DNA of 64,000 nucleotides from an uncultured Acidobacteriota bacterium (GCA_937871585.1 CALMPJ010000192.1:1-64000); one strand, 5' to 3'; shown: positions 25,571 to 34,054, numbered from the stretch's first letter. Made by a program: numbers and translations. The notes: generated by a model not told the origin, from the sequence alone.

Positions 25571-27988
25571 ATGGTTGAGGTCGAAGAATTCACCATCGCC
25601 ATGCCCGAAGGCGAGATCATCGAGCCGATGATGCAAATTCCGGGCGAATTGCCGGTGCTGCCTTTGCGTGACATCGTGATCTATCCGTTCATGATCGTGC
25701 CGCTGTTTGTGTCGCGAGACCGTTCGATCCGCGCAGTTGAAGAAGCTCTGAAAGACAATCGTCTGATCCTGCTTGTTTCTCAGAAAGACGTCAATAAAGA
25801 GGAGCCTGAACGGAAAGACCTTTACGATGTCGGCACTGTCGCTGTCATCATGCGGATGCTCAAGCTGCCCGATGGCCGTATCCGAATTTTGATCCAAGGC
25901 CTGTCGCGGTGCGAGGTCAATTCCGTGAACACGGGCGGCGAGGACGTTACCGCCAGTATTACTCCGACGCAAGAGCCGCTCGTTCCCGATGGTTCGCTTG
26001 AGGTCGAGGCGTTGATGCGCAATGTGCGCGGTTCGATGGAACGTGCCGCAAGCTTAGGTAAGAATATCTCGCCCGAGGTTCTGGCGATCATCGCAAATCT
26101 CGAAGACGCGGGCCGACTTGCAGATCTGTCAGGCTCAAATCTTGAGCTTCGTGTCGAAGATGCGCAGAGCGTTTTGGACATTCACGATCCTGTACCGCGG
26201 CTTCGTCGTGTCAATGAATTACTGAACAAAGAGATTGATATTCTAACGGTTCAGCAAGAGATCAACTCGCAGGCTCGCTCCGACATTGACCGTTCGCAAC
26301 GAGAGTATTTCCTTCGTCAGCAGCTCAAAGCCATACAAGGCGAACTTGGCGAGGGCAACGAACTTTCCGAAGAACTCGAGACATACCGCAAGAAAATTCT
26401 CGAAGCAAAAATGCCGGAAAGTGCTGAGGAAGAAGCACTTAGACAGCTCAAGAAACTTGAGCGAATGCATCCGGACGCCGCCGAAACGGCAACAGTGCGA
26501 AATTGGCTTGACGTAATGGTAGATCTGCCTTGGTCGAATTCGTCGGTCGATAATCTCGATCTGATCAAGGCTGAGGAAATTCTCGACGAAGATCATTTCG
26601 GGCTCGAACGCGTGAAGGAACGCATGATCGAGGCTCTCGCAGTTCGCAAACTTCGTGACAAACCTAAAGGTTCGATCTTGTGTCTCGTCGGACCTCCGGG
26701 AGTTGGTAAGACGTCGCTTGGGCGTTCGGTCGCTCGTGCGTTGAATCGACAGTTTGTGCGTTTGAGCCTTGGCGGCTTGCACGACGAAGCCGAAATTCGC
26801 GGTCATCGCCGCACGTATATTGGTGCGATGCCGGGACGATTGCTTCAGGCAATCCAGCAAGCCGGGACGAACAATCCGCTGATAATGCTTGATGAGATCG
26901 ATAAGGTTGGTGCCGATTTTCGCGGTGATCCATCGTCGGCGTTGCTTGAGGTTTTAGACCCTGAGCAGAACTTTGCGTTTCGCGACAATTACCTTGGCGT
27001 GACGTTCGATCTGTCGAACGTGATGTTCATGACGACGGCCAATGTGCTTGAAACGATACAACCGGCGCTTCGCGATCGAATGGAGATCATCAACCTTTCG
27101 GGCTACACCGAGGAAGAAAAGATCGAGATCGCTCGGCGTCACCTTGTTCCCAAACAGATCGAAGAGAACGGACTTCGTAAGAAGGATATTAAGTTCGACA
27201 AAAAGGCTCTCGCACGTATCGTCAGCGAATACACACGCGAGGCCGGCCTGCGGCACCTCGAACGCGAGATCGGCAAGATCTGCCGAAAGGCTGCACGAAA
27301 AAAAGCCGAGCAGAATGGCGGTTTTCAACCGATAAAGGTCACAGCAGAGAACGTTCCTGATTTCCTACGGGTGCCTCGTGTATTCAACGACACAGCGCTT
27401 GAGAAAGACGAGATCGGTACCGTAACGGGCCTTGCCTGGACCGCCGTTGGCGGGGACATTCTATTTATCGAGGCCCTGAAAACAAAGGGCAAAGGCAAGC
27501 TGCAACTCACCGGACAACTCGGCGAAGTGATGCAGGAATCGGCCCAAGCCGCGTTCTCGTATGCAAAGGCAAGAGCCGCTGATCTCAATATCGATCCTGA
27601 GGCGTTTGATAATTTCGACATTCACATTCATTTACCCGAAGGCGCTATTCCAAAAGATGGCCCATCGGCGGGAATTTGGGTGGGGGCGGCTCTCGGTTTT
27701 GTTCTGTCGCAAAGGCCTGTTCGTAAGGACGTGGCGATGACCGGCGAGATCACACTTCGCGGCAACGTGTTGCCGATCGGCGGCGTCAAAGAGAAGCTGC
27801 TTGCTGCCCGCCGTGCCAAGCTCAAGACCGTCATTATGCCGGCTAAAAATAAGCGCGACCTTGCTGATCTGCCGCAGGAAGTTATGGACGATTTAGCGTT
27901 TATATTCGTTGACAATGTGCGGCAGGTGTTCGACGCCGCATTGAAGCCTGCGAATGGTAAGAAGGCGATCGCGAAAACAGCGGGCTGA
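25571..27988 (+). CDS. lon: ATP-dependent Lon protease
   Basis: 805 residues, full length. The N-terminal LON domain (L-P-V-L-P-L-R-D-I-V-I-Y-P) is followed by a coiled helical part, the AAA+ core with Walker A G-P-P-G-V-G-K-T-S and Walker B L-I-M-L-D-E-I-D-K, and the S16 protease domain. The catalytic dyad is S699 (P-K-D-G-P-S-A-G) and K742 in the K-E-K-L-L-A-A-R-R-A-K-L-K region, 43 residues apart as in other Lon proteins. It degrades damaged and regulatory proteins in the cytosol. No CIRCE-type operator or heat-shock promoter was recognised upstream. Confidence 0.96.
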   Translation: MVEVEEFTIAMPEGEIIEPMMQIPGELPVLPLRDIVIYPFMIVPLFVSRDRSIRAVEEALKDNRLILLVSQKDVNKEEPERKDLYDVGTVAVIMRMLKLPDGRIRILIQGLSRCEVNSVNTGGEDVTASITPTQEPLVPDGSLEVEALMRNVRGSMERAASLGKNISPEVLAIIANLEDAGRLADLSGSNLELRVEDAQSVLDIHDPVPRLRRVNELLNKEIDILTVQQEINSQARSDIDRSQREYFLRQQLKAIQGELGEGNELSEELETYRKKILEAKMPESAEEEALRQLKKLERMHPDAAETATVRNWLDVMVDLPWSNSSVDNLDLIKAEEILDEDHFGLERVKERMIEALAVRKLRDKPKGSILCLVGPPGVGKTSLGRSVARALNRQFVRLSLGGLHDEAEIRGHRRTYIGAMPGRLLQAIQQAGTNNPLIMLDEIDKVGADFRGDPSSALLEVLDPEQNFAFRDNYLGVTFDLSNVMFMTTANVLETIQPALRDRMEIINLSGYTEEEKIEIARRHLVPKQIEENGLRKKDIKFDKKALARIVSEYTREAGLRHLEREIGKICRKAARKKAEQNGGFQPIKVTAENVPDFLRVPRVFNDTALEKDEIGTVTGLAWTAVGGDILFIEALKTKGKGKLQLTGQLGEVMQESAQAAFSYAKARAADLNIDPEAFDNFDIHIHLPEGAIPKDGPSAGIWVGAALGFVLSQRPVRKDVAMTGEITLRGNVLPIGGVKEKLLAARRAKLKTVIMPAKNKRDLADLPQEVMDDLAFIFVDNVRQVFDAALKPANGKKAIAKTAG

Positions 27989-28024
27989 AAGCCGAATGTC
28001 CTTATTCTATAAGCACTTTCGGCG

Positions 28025-28053
28025 TTGACTTGAGGGCAGATCGAGCATAAACT
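28025..28053 (+). promoter_or_regulatory. promoter of the lytic transglycosylase gene
   Basis: TTGACT (28025-28030), 17 nt, TAAACT (28048-28053). It predicts a leader of about 100 nt containing two small hairpins (tgcgg/ccgca at 28060-28079, and ctcgctg/cggcgag near 28087-28119). Confidence 0.5.
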
Positions 28054-28158
28054 GATATGTTGCGGTAGTTTTTGCCGCAGGATATCTCGCTGGTTAGGGA
28101 ACTTTCGAATTCGGCGAGCGTTTAGATTTATATATAAATATTGGATCTGGAATTTTTG

Positions 28159-29955
28159 ATGACAAAGTTTTACAAGACCATAGCTCTTTTGATGATCGCG
28201 ATGGTCGGTGCTATTTCTGCATCGGCTCAGATCACGAGCACGACTTCGAGCAATAATACGACTACGGACGCTGTGCGAAATGCGCAGGAAGCTTCGCGTT
28301 TGATCTTGGTGAAATCAGGCGATCTTTTCCGCGAAGGATTGTTGGCCTACGTAGCCGATAACCGTTCGCTTGCTGGCGAAAAGTTTGATAGATCGGTCGA
28401 AACATTCCTTTATTCGACGTTCAACATTCAGAAAGATCCTAAGCTTCAGAATTGTTACAACCAACTGATCGAAACGATCTACCGTATCGAATATCCATCG
28501 GAAACGCAGTTGCCGCAGGTGCGAAATCTTGCGTTGACATGTTCATGGGCGCCGTATGCCGAACTTGGTGACGACGTAACAAGAATTGCTAGAGCTGCGG
28601 CGACGCGACCGTCGACGGTTCCGATGGGGCCTGTGGTTCCCGGGCAGCAAACGGTAGCCAGCGGAGGACCGAAAGTTGGTTTCCAAGACCAAGAATTTGA
28701 GCCTTCGCCGCTTGATGAGTTGTCGAAGCTTGAGCTTACGGCAGAAGAGCAACAGGTCGAGACAAATCCCATTGCTCAGCAGCAATATCAGTACATTCAG
28801 ACCGCTGTCGGACGCGGATCGCTTGGATTTTCGTTCCAGGTTCATCCGATGATCCAACAGTACATCAACTACTATCGCGGCCGCGGCCGTACGACGATGG
28901 AAGTTGGTTTGTATCGCTCAGGAATGTTCATGCGAATGGCACGCCGTATTTTCAAGGAAGAGGGAATTCCTGAAAACGTCGCGTGGCTCGGCCAGGTCGA
29001 ATCTGCGTGGAAACCGTCAGCACTATCGTGGGCAGCGGCTTCGGGTCTGTGGCAGTTCATTCCGGGCACGGGAGCTCGTTTTGGATTGCGGCGTACGGCT
29101 CATGTTGATGAGCGAAACAGCTTTGACGAAGCAACGCGTGCATCGGCTCGTTACCTGAAATTCCTCTACAACCGTTACGGCAATTGGGAACTCGGCATCG
29201 CCGCCTACAACTGCGGCGAAGGCAACGTCGATCGTGCGATCCGCCGTGCAGGCGTCTCTAATTTCTGGGCAGCCTATCCGTATCTGCCGCAAGAAACTCG
29301 CAACTACGTACCGAATATTCTGGCTACGATACTGATCGCGAACAATCCGAATCAGTATGGTTTCGGCCACGTTCGTCCGGCGGCTCCGCTGCAATACGAC
29401 CGTATTCGCGTTCCGGCCTCGACGAACTTGAGTTTATTGGCACAGGCCTCGGATACGAGTGTCCAATACATTCGATACCTCAATCCACATCTTCGCTCGA
29501 ACATGACGCCGCCCGAGCCGTACGTCATCAACGTACCGATGGGCAAAGCGAACGAAGTTGTCGCGTTGTTCCGCCGCATTCCTGCGTCGAAGATCAACAA
29601 CACGAACGTAGCTAACTCGGCTTCGGGCGAAACGTGGCAGACGATCTCAAATCGCACGGGCGTCGCCGTCGCCGACCTGATGGCGGCAAATCCCGGAATG
29701 GCAAAACCGCAAGGCAAAGTATTTGTTCCGGTCAAGGGCAACAACGTAGCGACGATCTCGTACAACCGTCCGACGAATCAGCCTGCGACACCAGCGACTG
29801 CAACCGTGAAAACGATCAAGGCTATCAAAGGCGACACCGTTACGAAACTCGCTCAACGTCATAAGCTCGATGCTTCGGAGCTAGCTAAATACAATGGCTT
29901 GCTGCCGAATTCGGTATTGCCGGCCGGCCGTGAGATCAAGGTGCCAACCAAGTAA
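28159..29955 (+). CDS. MltD-type lytic transglycosylase with LysM domains
   Basis: 598 residues from the ATG at 28159, with a signal peptide ending A-S-A-Q. The SLT domain (about 215-370) has the catalytic Glu at 281 (G-Q-V-E-S-A-W), then S-G-L-W-Q-F-I-P-G-T-G and N-R-Y-G-N-W-E-L-G-I-A-A-Y-N-C-G-E-G. Two to three LysM-like segments follow; the last, I-K-G-D-T-V-T-K-L-A-Q-R-H, is the clearest. The N-terminal 200 residues are not a known domain. It cleaves peptidoglycan glycan strands to 1,6-anhydro ends in the periplasm, and LysM holds it on the wall. Confidence 0.9.
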   Translation: MTKFYKTIALLMIAMVGAISASAQITSTTSSNNTTTDAVRNAQEASRLILVKSGDLFREGLLAYVADNRSLAGEKFDRSVETFLYSTFNIQKDPKLQNCYNQLIETIYRIEYPSETQLPQVRNLALTCSWAPYAELGDDVTRIARAAATRPSTVPMGPVVPGQQTVASGGPKVGFQDQEFEPSPLDELSKLELTAEEQQVETNPIAQQQYQYIQTAVGRGSLGFSFQVHPMIQQYINYYRGRGRTTMEVGLYRSGMFMRMARRIFKEEGIPENVAWLGQVESAWKPSALSWAAASGLWQFIPGTGARFGLRRTAHVDERNSFDEATRASARYLKFLYNRYGNWELGIAAYNCGEGNVDRAIRRAGVSNFWAAYPYLPQETRNYVPNILATILIANNPNQYGFGHVRPAAPLQYDRIRVPASTNLSLLAQASDTSVQYIRYLNPHLRSNMTPPEPYVINVPMGKANEVVALFRRIPASKINNTNVANSASGETWQTISNRTGVAVADLMAANPGMAKPQGKVFVPVKGNNVATISYNRPTNQPATPATATVKTIKAIKGDTVTKLAQRHKLDASELAKYNGLLPNSVLPAGREIKVPTK

Positions 29956-29961
29956 GAGTTT

Positions 29962-30055
29962 GCCCGCGAAATACGCGAAAGCAGCTAAATAAAGAAGAAG
30001 AAAAGGAGCAGAAATTCTGCTTCTTTTTTTCGTTTGTTTTGCGTATTTAGCGGGC
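29962..30055. repeat. 15-bp inverted repeat enclosing a terminator
   Basis: gcccgcgaaatacgc (29962-29976) is the reverse complement, with one mismatch, of gcgtatttagcgggc (30041-30055). The left side also shows a tandem cgcgaaat/acgcgaaa. The arms flank the terminator of the lytic transglycosylase gene. Confidence 0.7.
30004..30030 (+). terminator. terminator after the lytic transglycosylase
   Basis: aggagcag, a 5-nt loop and ctgcttct (one G-T pair), followed by six T residues. The A-run to the left could extend the stem. Confidence 0.85.
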
Positions 30056-30069
30056 AATCTCTTTGGGGC

Positions 30070-30106
30070 TTGACAAGGAGATCAACTGTAACTATACTTG
30101 TTACAG
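30070..30106 (+). promoter_or_regulatory. Rrf2 promoter with overlapping palindromic operator
   Basis: TTGACA (30070-30075), exactly 17 nt, TATACT (30093-30098). A perfect inverted repeat CTGTAAC-N7-GTTACAG (30086-30106) covers the -10 element, with the -10 filling the 7-nt centre. The start codon follows 10 bp after the -10, so the transcript is nearly or fully leaderless. Autorepression by the Rrf2 protein is the natural reading. Confidence 0.75.
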
Positions 30107-30108
30107 AT

Positions 30109-30534
30109 ATGGCGGCGAATAGTCAATTTTCAATGGCGGTGCATGTGCTGGCGATGCTGGCGCATTCGGGTGACGACAACGTCAAATCCGAATGTATTGC
30201 CGCAAGTGTCAATACGAACGCCGTTGTTATCCGCCGTTTGCTTGGCCAATTGGGGCAAGCAAAATTGGTTACTTCACAGACCGGAGCGTTTGGCGGAACG
30301 CGTTTGGCGAGGCAGCCGCACGAGATCACGCTTTGCGAGATCTATAAGGCAGTTAGCTGTGGCGAAGTGTTCGCACTTCATGGCAAATCGCCGAGTCAGG
30401 ACTGTCCGGTTGGCAGAAACATTGAAACGGTGCTTTGTAATTTGCAGAAGGAGATCGATAAAGCCGTGGGCGAAAAGCTTGGACAATACACGCTCGCAAC
30501 CGTGATCTCGGAAGTCTCGGCCGCAAAGGCGTAA
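30109..30534 (+). CDS. Rrf2 family transcriptional regulator (YwnA-like)
   Basis: 141 residues from the ATG at 30109. An N-terminal winged helix (F-S-M-A-V-H-V-L-A-M-L-A, then N-A-V-V-I-R-R-L-L-G-Q-L) is followed by G-A-F-G-G-T-R-L-A and the D-C-P-V-G-R-N-I motif typical of YwnA-like members. Several cysteines are present, but not the regular three-Cys spacing of IscR or NsrR, so an Fe-S cluster is uncertain; direct thiol sensing is possible. It sits in front of a redox gene cluster and between two copies of a TGTARC-N7-GTTACA palindrome. The frame extends upstream through the promoter and is rejected there. Confidence 0.88.
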   Translation: MAANSQFSMAVHVLAMLAHSGDDNVKSECIAASVNTNAVVIRRLLGQLGQAKLVTSQTGAFGGTRLARQPHEITLCEIYKAVSCGEVFALHGKSPSQDCPVGRNIETVLCNLQKEIDKAVGEKLGQYTLATVISEVSAAKA

Positions 30535-30549
30535 ATTTTTTTGAGGTTA

Positions 30550-30572
30550 TTTGTAGCAAATAAAGTTACAAA
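30550..30572 (+). promoter_or_regulatory. second Rrf2-type operator, before the redox genes
   Basis: TTTGTAGC-N7-GTTACAAA. The inner half-sites TGTAGC and GTTACA keep the same 7-nt spacing as the operator at 30086-30106, with a single base change. It lies between the Rrf2 stop and the thioredoxin-like gene and overlaps a weak possible promoter (TTTGTA, 17 nt, TATTTA). Confidence 0.6.
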
Positions 30573-30583
30573 TATTTAGAACG

Positions 30584-30661
30584 ATGACAGCATTAGCAGC
30601 AAGGTGGACACCAACATTGATAGACGCGATCAAGCTGTTCGCGCGTTTTATGGGAGTGTGA
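30584..30661 (+). CDS. possible 25-residue upstream ORF
   Basis: An ATG downstream of the second operator opens 25 codons (product MTALAARWTPTLIDAIKLFA and five more residues) ending four bases before the next ATG. It would make an amphipathic helix. The GGGAG ribosome site of the thioredoxin-like gene lies inside its end, so its translation could affect that gene. It has no clear ribosome site of its own. It may be real or chance. Confidence 0.3.
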   Translation: MTALAARWTPTLIDAIKLFARFMGV

Positions 30662-30664
30662 GAA

Positions 30665-31270
30665 ATGAATATCAGGCAATACATAAACAAGTCGATGTCG
30701 TACGACGAATATTTGTCGCTTGTAACGAATCTGTTGGAACATGGCAAAACGACCGGTCCGGAGCAGACGGCTTCGCGAGTGGAGTATTCGAAACTAAATC
30801 TAGTACGTATGAATCGCGTTGCGAAAACATTGGTTCACAACGATGAGGCATTTGAATCGGTAGCAATGGTCGATCTACCACAAACATGGCTCATCGTAAC
30901 CGAAGGCTGGTGCGGTGATGCGGCGCAGAATTTAGCAGCTATCGAGCACGTTGCTTCGGCAAGTGAAGCGATCAAGACACGTTACATCCTGCGTGACGAG
31001 AATCCCGAATTGATGAACGAGTTCCTGACGAACGGTTCGCGTTCGATACCCAAACTCATCGCGGTTGATGATGCTAGCGGCAAAGTTCTAGGCACTTGGG
31101 GACCAAGGCCCGCGACGGCTCAATCGTATTGGAACGAGATGAAAGAACAAGGAATTGAGAAGGCTCAATTATCCGAGAACCTGCAGCGTTGGTATAATGC
31201 CGACAAGGGCGTTTCGCTGCAGAAAGAGTTGGCGGGGCTTGCGAAAGAATGGTCGCAGGCTCTCTTGTAG
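30665..31270 (+). CDS. thioredoxin-family protein with a single-Cys W-C-G-D-A motif
   Basis: 201 residues. A helical N-terminal part (about 1-75) precedes a thioredoxin fold: T-W-L-I-V-T-E-G-W-C-G-D-A-A-Q, then I-P-K-L-I-A-V-D with the cis-Pro. Only the first active-site Cys is kept (W-C-G-D instead of W-C-G-P-C), as in the Thioredoxin_9-like family, so it may act by a monothiol or peroxidatic route. It is likely cytosolic. It is the first full gene after the second Rrf2-type operator. Confidence 0.8.
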   Translation: MNIRQYINKSMSYDEYLSLVTNLLEHGKTTGPEQTASRVEYSKLNLVRMNRVAKTLVHNDEAFESVAMVDLPQTWLIVTEGWCGDAAQNLAAIEHVASASEAIKTRYILRDENPELMNEFLTNGSRSIPKLIAVDDASGKVLGTWGPRPATAQSYWNEMKEQGIEKAQLSENLQRWYNADKGVSLQKELAGLAKEWSQALL

Positions 31271-31320
31271 CGGCGAGTGTTTGACCTCGCAGTACTTTGA
31301 GAAGAGGAGAAATTATTCAA

Positions 31321-32007
31321 ATGAAATATCTTGGAGTTTTTGTACTAACGGCCGCAGCATTGGCTTCGGCATGTGCCGATCCGGCAGCGAATAAACCGAA
31401 AGCGACGACGACGGCACCTTCGAGTGCGTCGCCTGCGGTACCGGCAAGTTCAACGGCGGCGCCTTCGACGACAGACGTTTTCGCGTCGTTCAAGCCAAAA
31501 GGCACCGCAATTGATGTTGACGCAGCGACGAGTAAGATCGAGTTTACGGGTTCGAAAGTCACCGGCAAGCACGACGGCGGATTTAAGACGTTTACGGGCA
31601 AGATCGATCTTGTTGGTGAAAAGGCCGAGGATAGTGCCGTTGTATTCGAGATCGAGATGGCGTCGGTTTTCACTGATGCTGATGGCCTGACGAAGCACTT
31701 GCAGAATGAAGATTTCTTCGAAGTCGGCAAATTCCCGAAAGCGTCATTCGTATCGACCAAGATCGTTGCGGATGCTGCAAAAGGTGCCGGAAATTATACG
31801 GTCACAGGCGATATGGAAATTCGCGGCGTGAAGAAATCGATCACGTTCCCGGCGAAGATCACGGTTGCTGCTGATGCAGTGACGGTAAATAGCGAATTTG
31901 CTATCAATCGTAAGGATTTCGGCATTGCTTACGCCGGAAAGGCGGACGATTTGATCCGTGACGATGTTGTTTTGCGGCTCGACCTGAAGGCTCCGCGCAA
32001 GAAATAA
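31321..32007 (+). CDS. YceI-family lipoprotein
   Basis: 228 residues from the ATG at 31321 (GAGGAG upstream). A lipobox L-A-S-A-C at about 16-20 is followed by an Ala/Thr/Ser/Pro linker and a YceI domain (about 55-228): I-E-F-T-G-S-K-V-T-G-K-H-D-G, then H-L-Q-N-E-D-F-F-E-V-G-K-F-P, then M-E-I-R-G-V-K-K-S-I-T-F-P. YceI proteins form a lipocalin-like barrel that binds isoprenoid quinone-like lipids. It should be lipid-anchored. Its stop overlaps the next start by one base (TAATG). Confidence 0.9.
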   Translation: MKYLGVFVLTAAALASACADPAANKPKATTTAPSSASPAVPASSTAAPSTTDVFASFKPKGTAIDVDAATSKIEFTGSKVTGKHDGGFKTFTGKIDLVGEKAEDSAVVFEIEMASVFTDADGLTKHLQNEDFFEVGKFPKASFVSTKIVADAAKGAGNYTVTGDMEIRGVKKSITFPAKITVAADAVTVNSEFAINRKDFGIAYAGKADDLIRDDVVLRLDLKAPRKK

Positions 32008-33017
32008 TGCTGGCATTTCAGATCAACGAATTCGGGATCGACAAGCTCGCTATGGTCGAGGTTGGCGATCCCGAGCCAAGTGCGAACGAAGTGGTCGTGC
32101 GTTTTGACGCATGGTCGCTCAACTATCGCGACGTGATGGTCGTCGAAGGCCGTTACAATCCGCGAATGAAAGTTCCGGCTACGCCGCTATCTGACGGTGC
32201 GGGCGAGATAGTGGCGATCGGCGAAGGCGTTTCCAAATGGCAAGTTGGCCAACGTGTGATGCCGATCATGGTGCAGCGATGGTTCGACGGCGAACCTGAT
32301 GCCGAAAGCTCAAGGACAGCGATCGGAGCAGGTGCGATCTGGGACGGAATACTGCGTGAAAAGGCGGCATTTGATGAGAACGCAATTGTCACGGTTCCCG
32401 AGTATCTTTCTCAAACCGAAGCGGCGACTTTACCGTGTGCGGCATTGACGGCCTGGAACGCGTTGGTCGTATCCGGCAAGTTGAAAGCCGGCGATACGGT
32501 GTTGACGCTCGGAAGCGGAGGTGTTTCGGTCGCGGCATTGCAGATCGCGAAAGCAATGGGAGCAAGAGTGATCGCGACATCTAGCAGCGACGCGAAACTT
32601 GATAAGCTGCGTTCACTCGGAGCAGACGAGACGATCAATTACCGCGAGCACGAGCAGTGGGACACTCGCGTGATGGAATTGACGAACAAACGAGGCGTCG
32701 ATCATGTGGTCGAGGTCGGCGGTTCGGGAACGTTGATCCGTTCGGTAAACGCAGCCCGTATCGGCGGACACGTTGCCATGATCGGGGCATTAGAAACGAG
32801 CGGAGATTTTGATCCTGTTCGGGCGTTTATGAAAGCCATTAGACTTCAGGGCATTTTTGTCGGTTCAAAGAAGATGTTCGCGGATATGCTGAAGGCTTAC
32901 GAAGCAAACAAGATCAGGCCGGTCATCGACCGTGAGTTTGCATTCGAAGACTCGCGAGCGGCGTTCGATCATATGAACTCGGGGGCGCATTTTGGAAAGA
33001 TCGTTATCAAGCGGTAG
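32007..33017 (+). CDS. zinc-type alcohol dehydrogenase-like (MDR) oxidoreductase
   Basis: 336 residues. An MDR protein: S-L-N-Y-R-D-V-M-V-V-E-G-R-Y near residue 36, the A-A-T-L-P-C-A-A-L-T-A-W-N-A-L motif near 135, the Rossmann signature L-G-S-G-G-V-S-V-A-A-L near 170 and G-G-H-V-A-M-I-G-A-L later. The catalytic-zinc Cys of true alcohol dehydrogenases is absent (S-L-N-Y at that point), and the structural Cys4 lobe is missing, so it belongs to the quinone-reductase-like branch. It uses NADPH or NADH in the cytosol. It is translationally coupled to yceI. Confidence 0.85.
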   Translation: MLAFQINEFGIDKLAMVEVGDPEPSANEVVVRFDAWSLNYRDVMVVEGRYNPRMKVPATPLSDGAGEIVAIGEGVSKWQVGQRVMPIMVQRWFDGEPDAESSRTAIGAGAIWDGILREKAAFDENAIVTVPEYLSQTEAATLPCAALTAWNALVVSGKLKAGDTVLTLGSGGVSVAALQIAKAMGARVIATSSSDAKLDKLRSLGADETINYREHEQWDTRVMELTNKRGVDHVVEVGGSGTLIRSVNAARIGGHVAMIGALETSGDFDPVRAFMKAIRLQGIFVGSKKMFADMLKAYEANKIRPVIDREFAFEDSRAAFDHMNSGAHFGKIVIKR

Positions 33018-33021
33018 TTTT

Positions 33022-33660
33022 ATGAATATTGGTATCGTCGGTTCAGGTATTGTTGCCAAAACATTAGCGGTCGGTTTTGCCGGTAAAGGCCACACGGTCG
33101 TCGTCGGCACACGCACGGGCGGAAAGCTTGCGGAATGGCTCGCAACCGCTGGCCCAAATGTTAGCGAAGGCACGTTTGCCGATGCTGCTCGTCATGGCGA
33201 AGTCGTTATTATTAGTGTTCATGCCGAAAACACGAATAGTGCGATCGAATTGGCGGGCCGCGATGAGTTTAACGGCAAGGTCGTTATCGACCTTTCGAAT
33301 CCGATGGATTTCTCACAGGGAATTCCGCCGAAATTTACCGCAACAGTTGGGAATTCGCTAGGTGAGAAAGTTCAGCGCGAATTGCCGGACGCGTTTGTAG
33401 TAAAGGCGTTCAACTCGATGGGCTTTAGCGTGATGACCGAGCCTCTTTTTGATGGAGAGGCCGGGACTCATTTTATCGCTGGAAATGACGAGGACGCTAA
33501 GACCAAAGTCGCCGGACTGTTGATGGAATTTGGTTGGGAAGTTGTCGATGTCGGCGAGATCGACCAGGCATTTTTTCTCGAAGCCTTGGCTTCGCTTTGG
33601 GTGAATTTTTCCTTCAGATCGGGACAGCGTGAGCAGGCGTTCAAGTTATTGACGCGGTAG
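33022..33660 (+). CDS. NADPH-dependent F420 reductase-like NAD(P)-binding protein
   Basis: 212 residues from the ATG at 33022. The N-terminus M-N-I-G-I-V-G-S-G-I-V-A-K is a Rossmann dinucleotide site, followed by G-H-T-V-V-V-G-T-R-T with basic residues suited to NADP(H). Then D-L-S-N-P-M-D and V-V-K-A-F-N-S-M-G-F, as in F420H2:NADP+ oxidoreductase (NPDX) relatives. Whether F420 is really the substrate is open, since many homologs lack it. It starts 4 bp after the MDR gene and belongs to the same operon. Confidence 0.82.
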   Translation: MNIGIVGSGIVAKTLAVGFAGKGHTVVVGTRTGGKLAEWLATAGPNVSEGTFADAARHGEVVIISVHAENTNSAIELAGRDEFNGKVVIDLSNPMDFSQGIPPKFTATVGNSLGEKVQRELPDAFVVKAFNSMGFSVMTEPLFDGEAGTHFIAGNDEDAKTKVAGLLMEFGWEVVDVGEIDQAFFLEALASLWVNFSFRSGQREQAFKLLTR

Positions 33661-33709
33661 ATAAGAAATTATTCGTAAGTTTAGATAGAATCATTTTAGG
33701 AGAAAAACA

Positions 33710-34036
33710 ATGGGAGCTTTTGCTAAGGAAGTAACAGACACAGGATTTCAGGCTGACGTTTTGGATTCGGACAAGCCTGTTTTGGTAGATTTTTGGGCCG
33801 AATGGTGTGGCCCTTGCCGTATGATCGGACCGTCGGTCGAGGCAGTTGCCGAGGAATACGCAGGCAAAGCCGGCGTGATGAAAATGAACGTCGATGAAAA
33901 TCCGGGCGTGCCTAATCAGTTTGGCATTCGCGGAATTCCGACCCTCATTCTATTCAAGGGCGGACAAGAGCAGGAACGCATCGTCGGTGCCGTCAGCCGC
34001 GAGGCATTGGCTAAGGTGATCGACAAATACATTTGA
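33710..34036 (+). CDS. trxA: thioredoxin
   Basis: 108 residues, canonical. The active site F-W-A-E-W-C-G-P-C-R is complete, the cis-Pro lies in R-G-I-P-T-L-I-L-F-K and there is no signal peptide, so it is the cytosolic disulfide reductase. An AGGAG lies 7 nt before the ATG, and a TAGAAT -10-like box at 33686-33691 suggests its own promoter as well as read-through from the operon. It ends the Rrf2-associated redox cluster at a strong terminator. Confidence 0.96.
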   Translation: MGAFAKEVTDTGFQADVLDSDKPVLVDFWAEWCGPCRMIGPSVEAVAEEYAGKAGVMKMNVDENPGVPNQFGIRGIPTLILFKGGQEQERIVGAVSREALAKVIDKYI

Positions 34037-34054
34037 TCGGATAACAATAATCAA

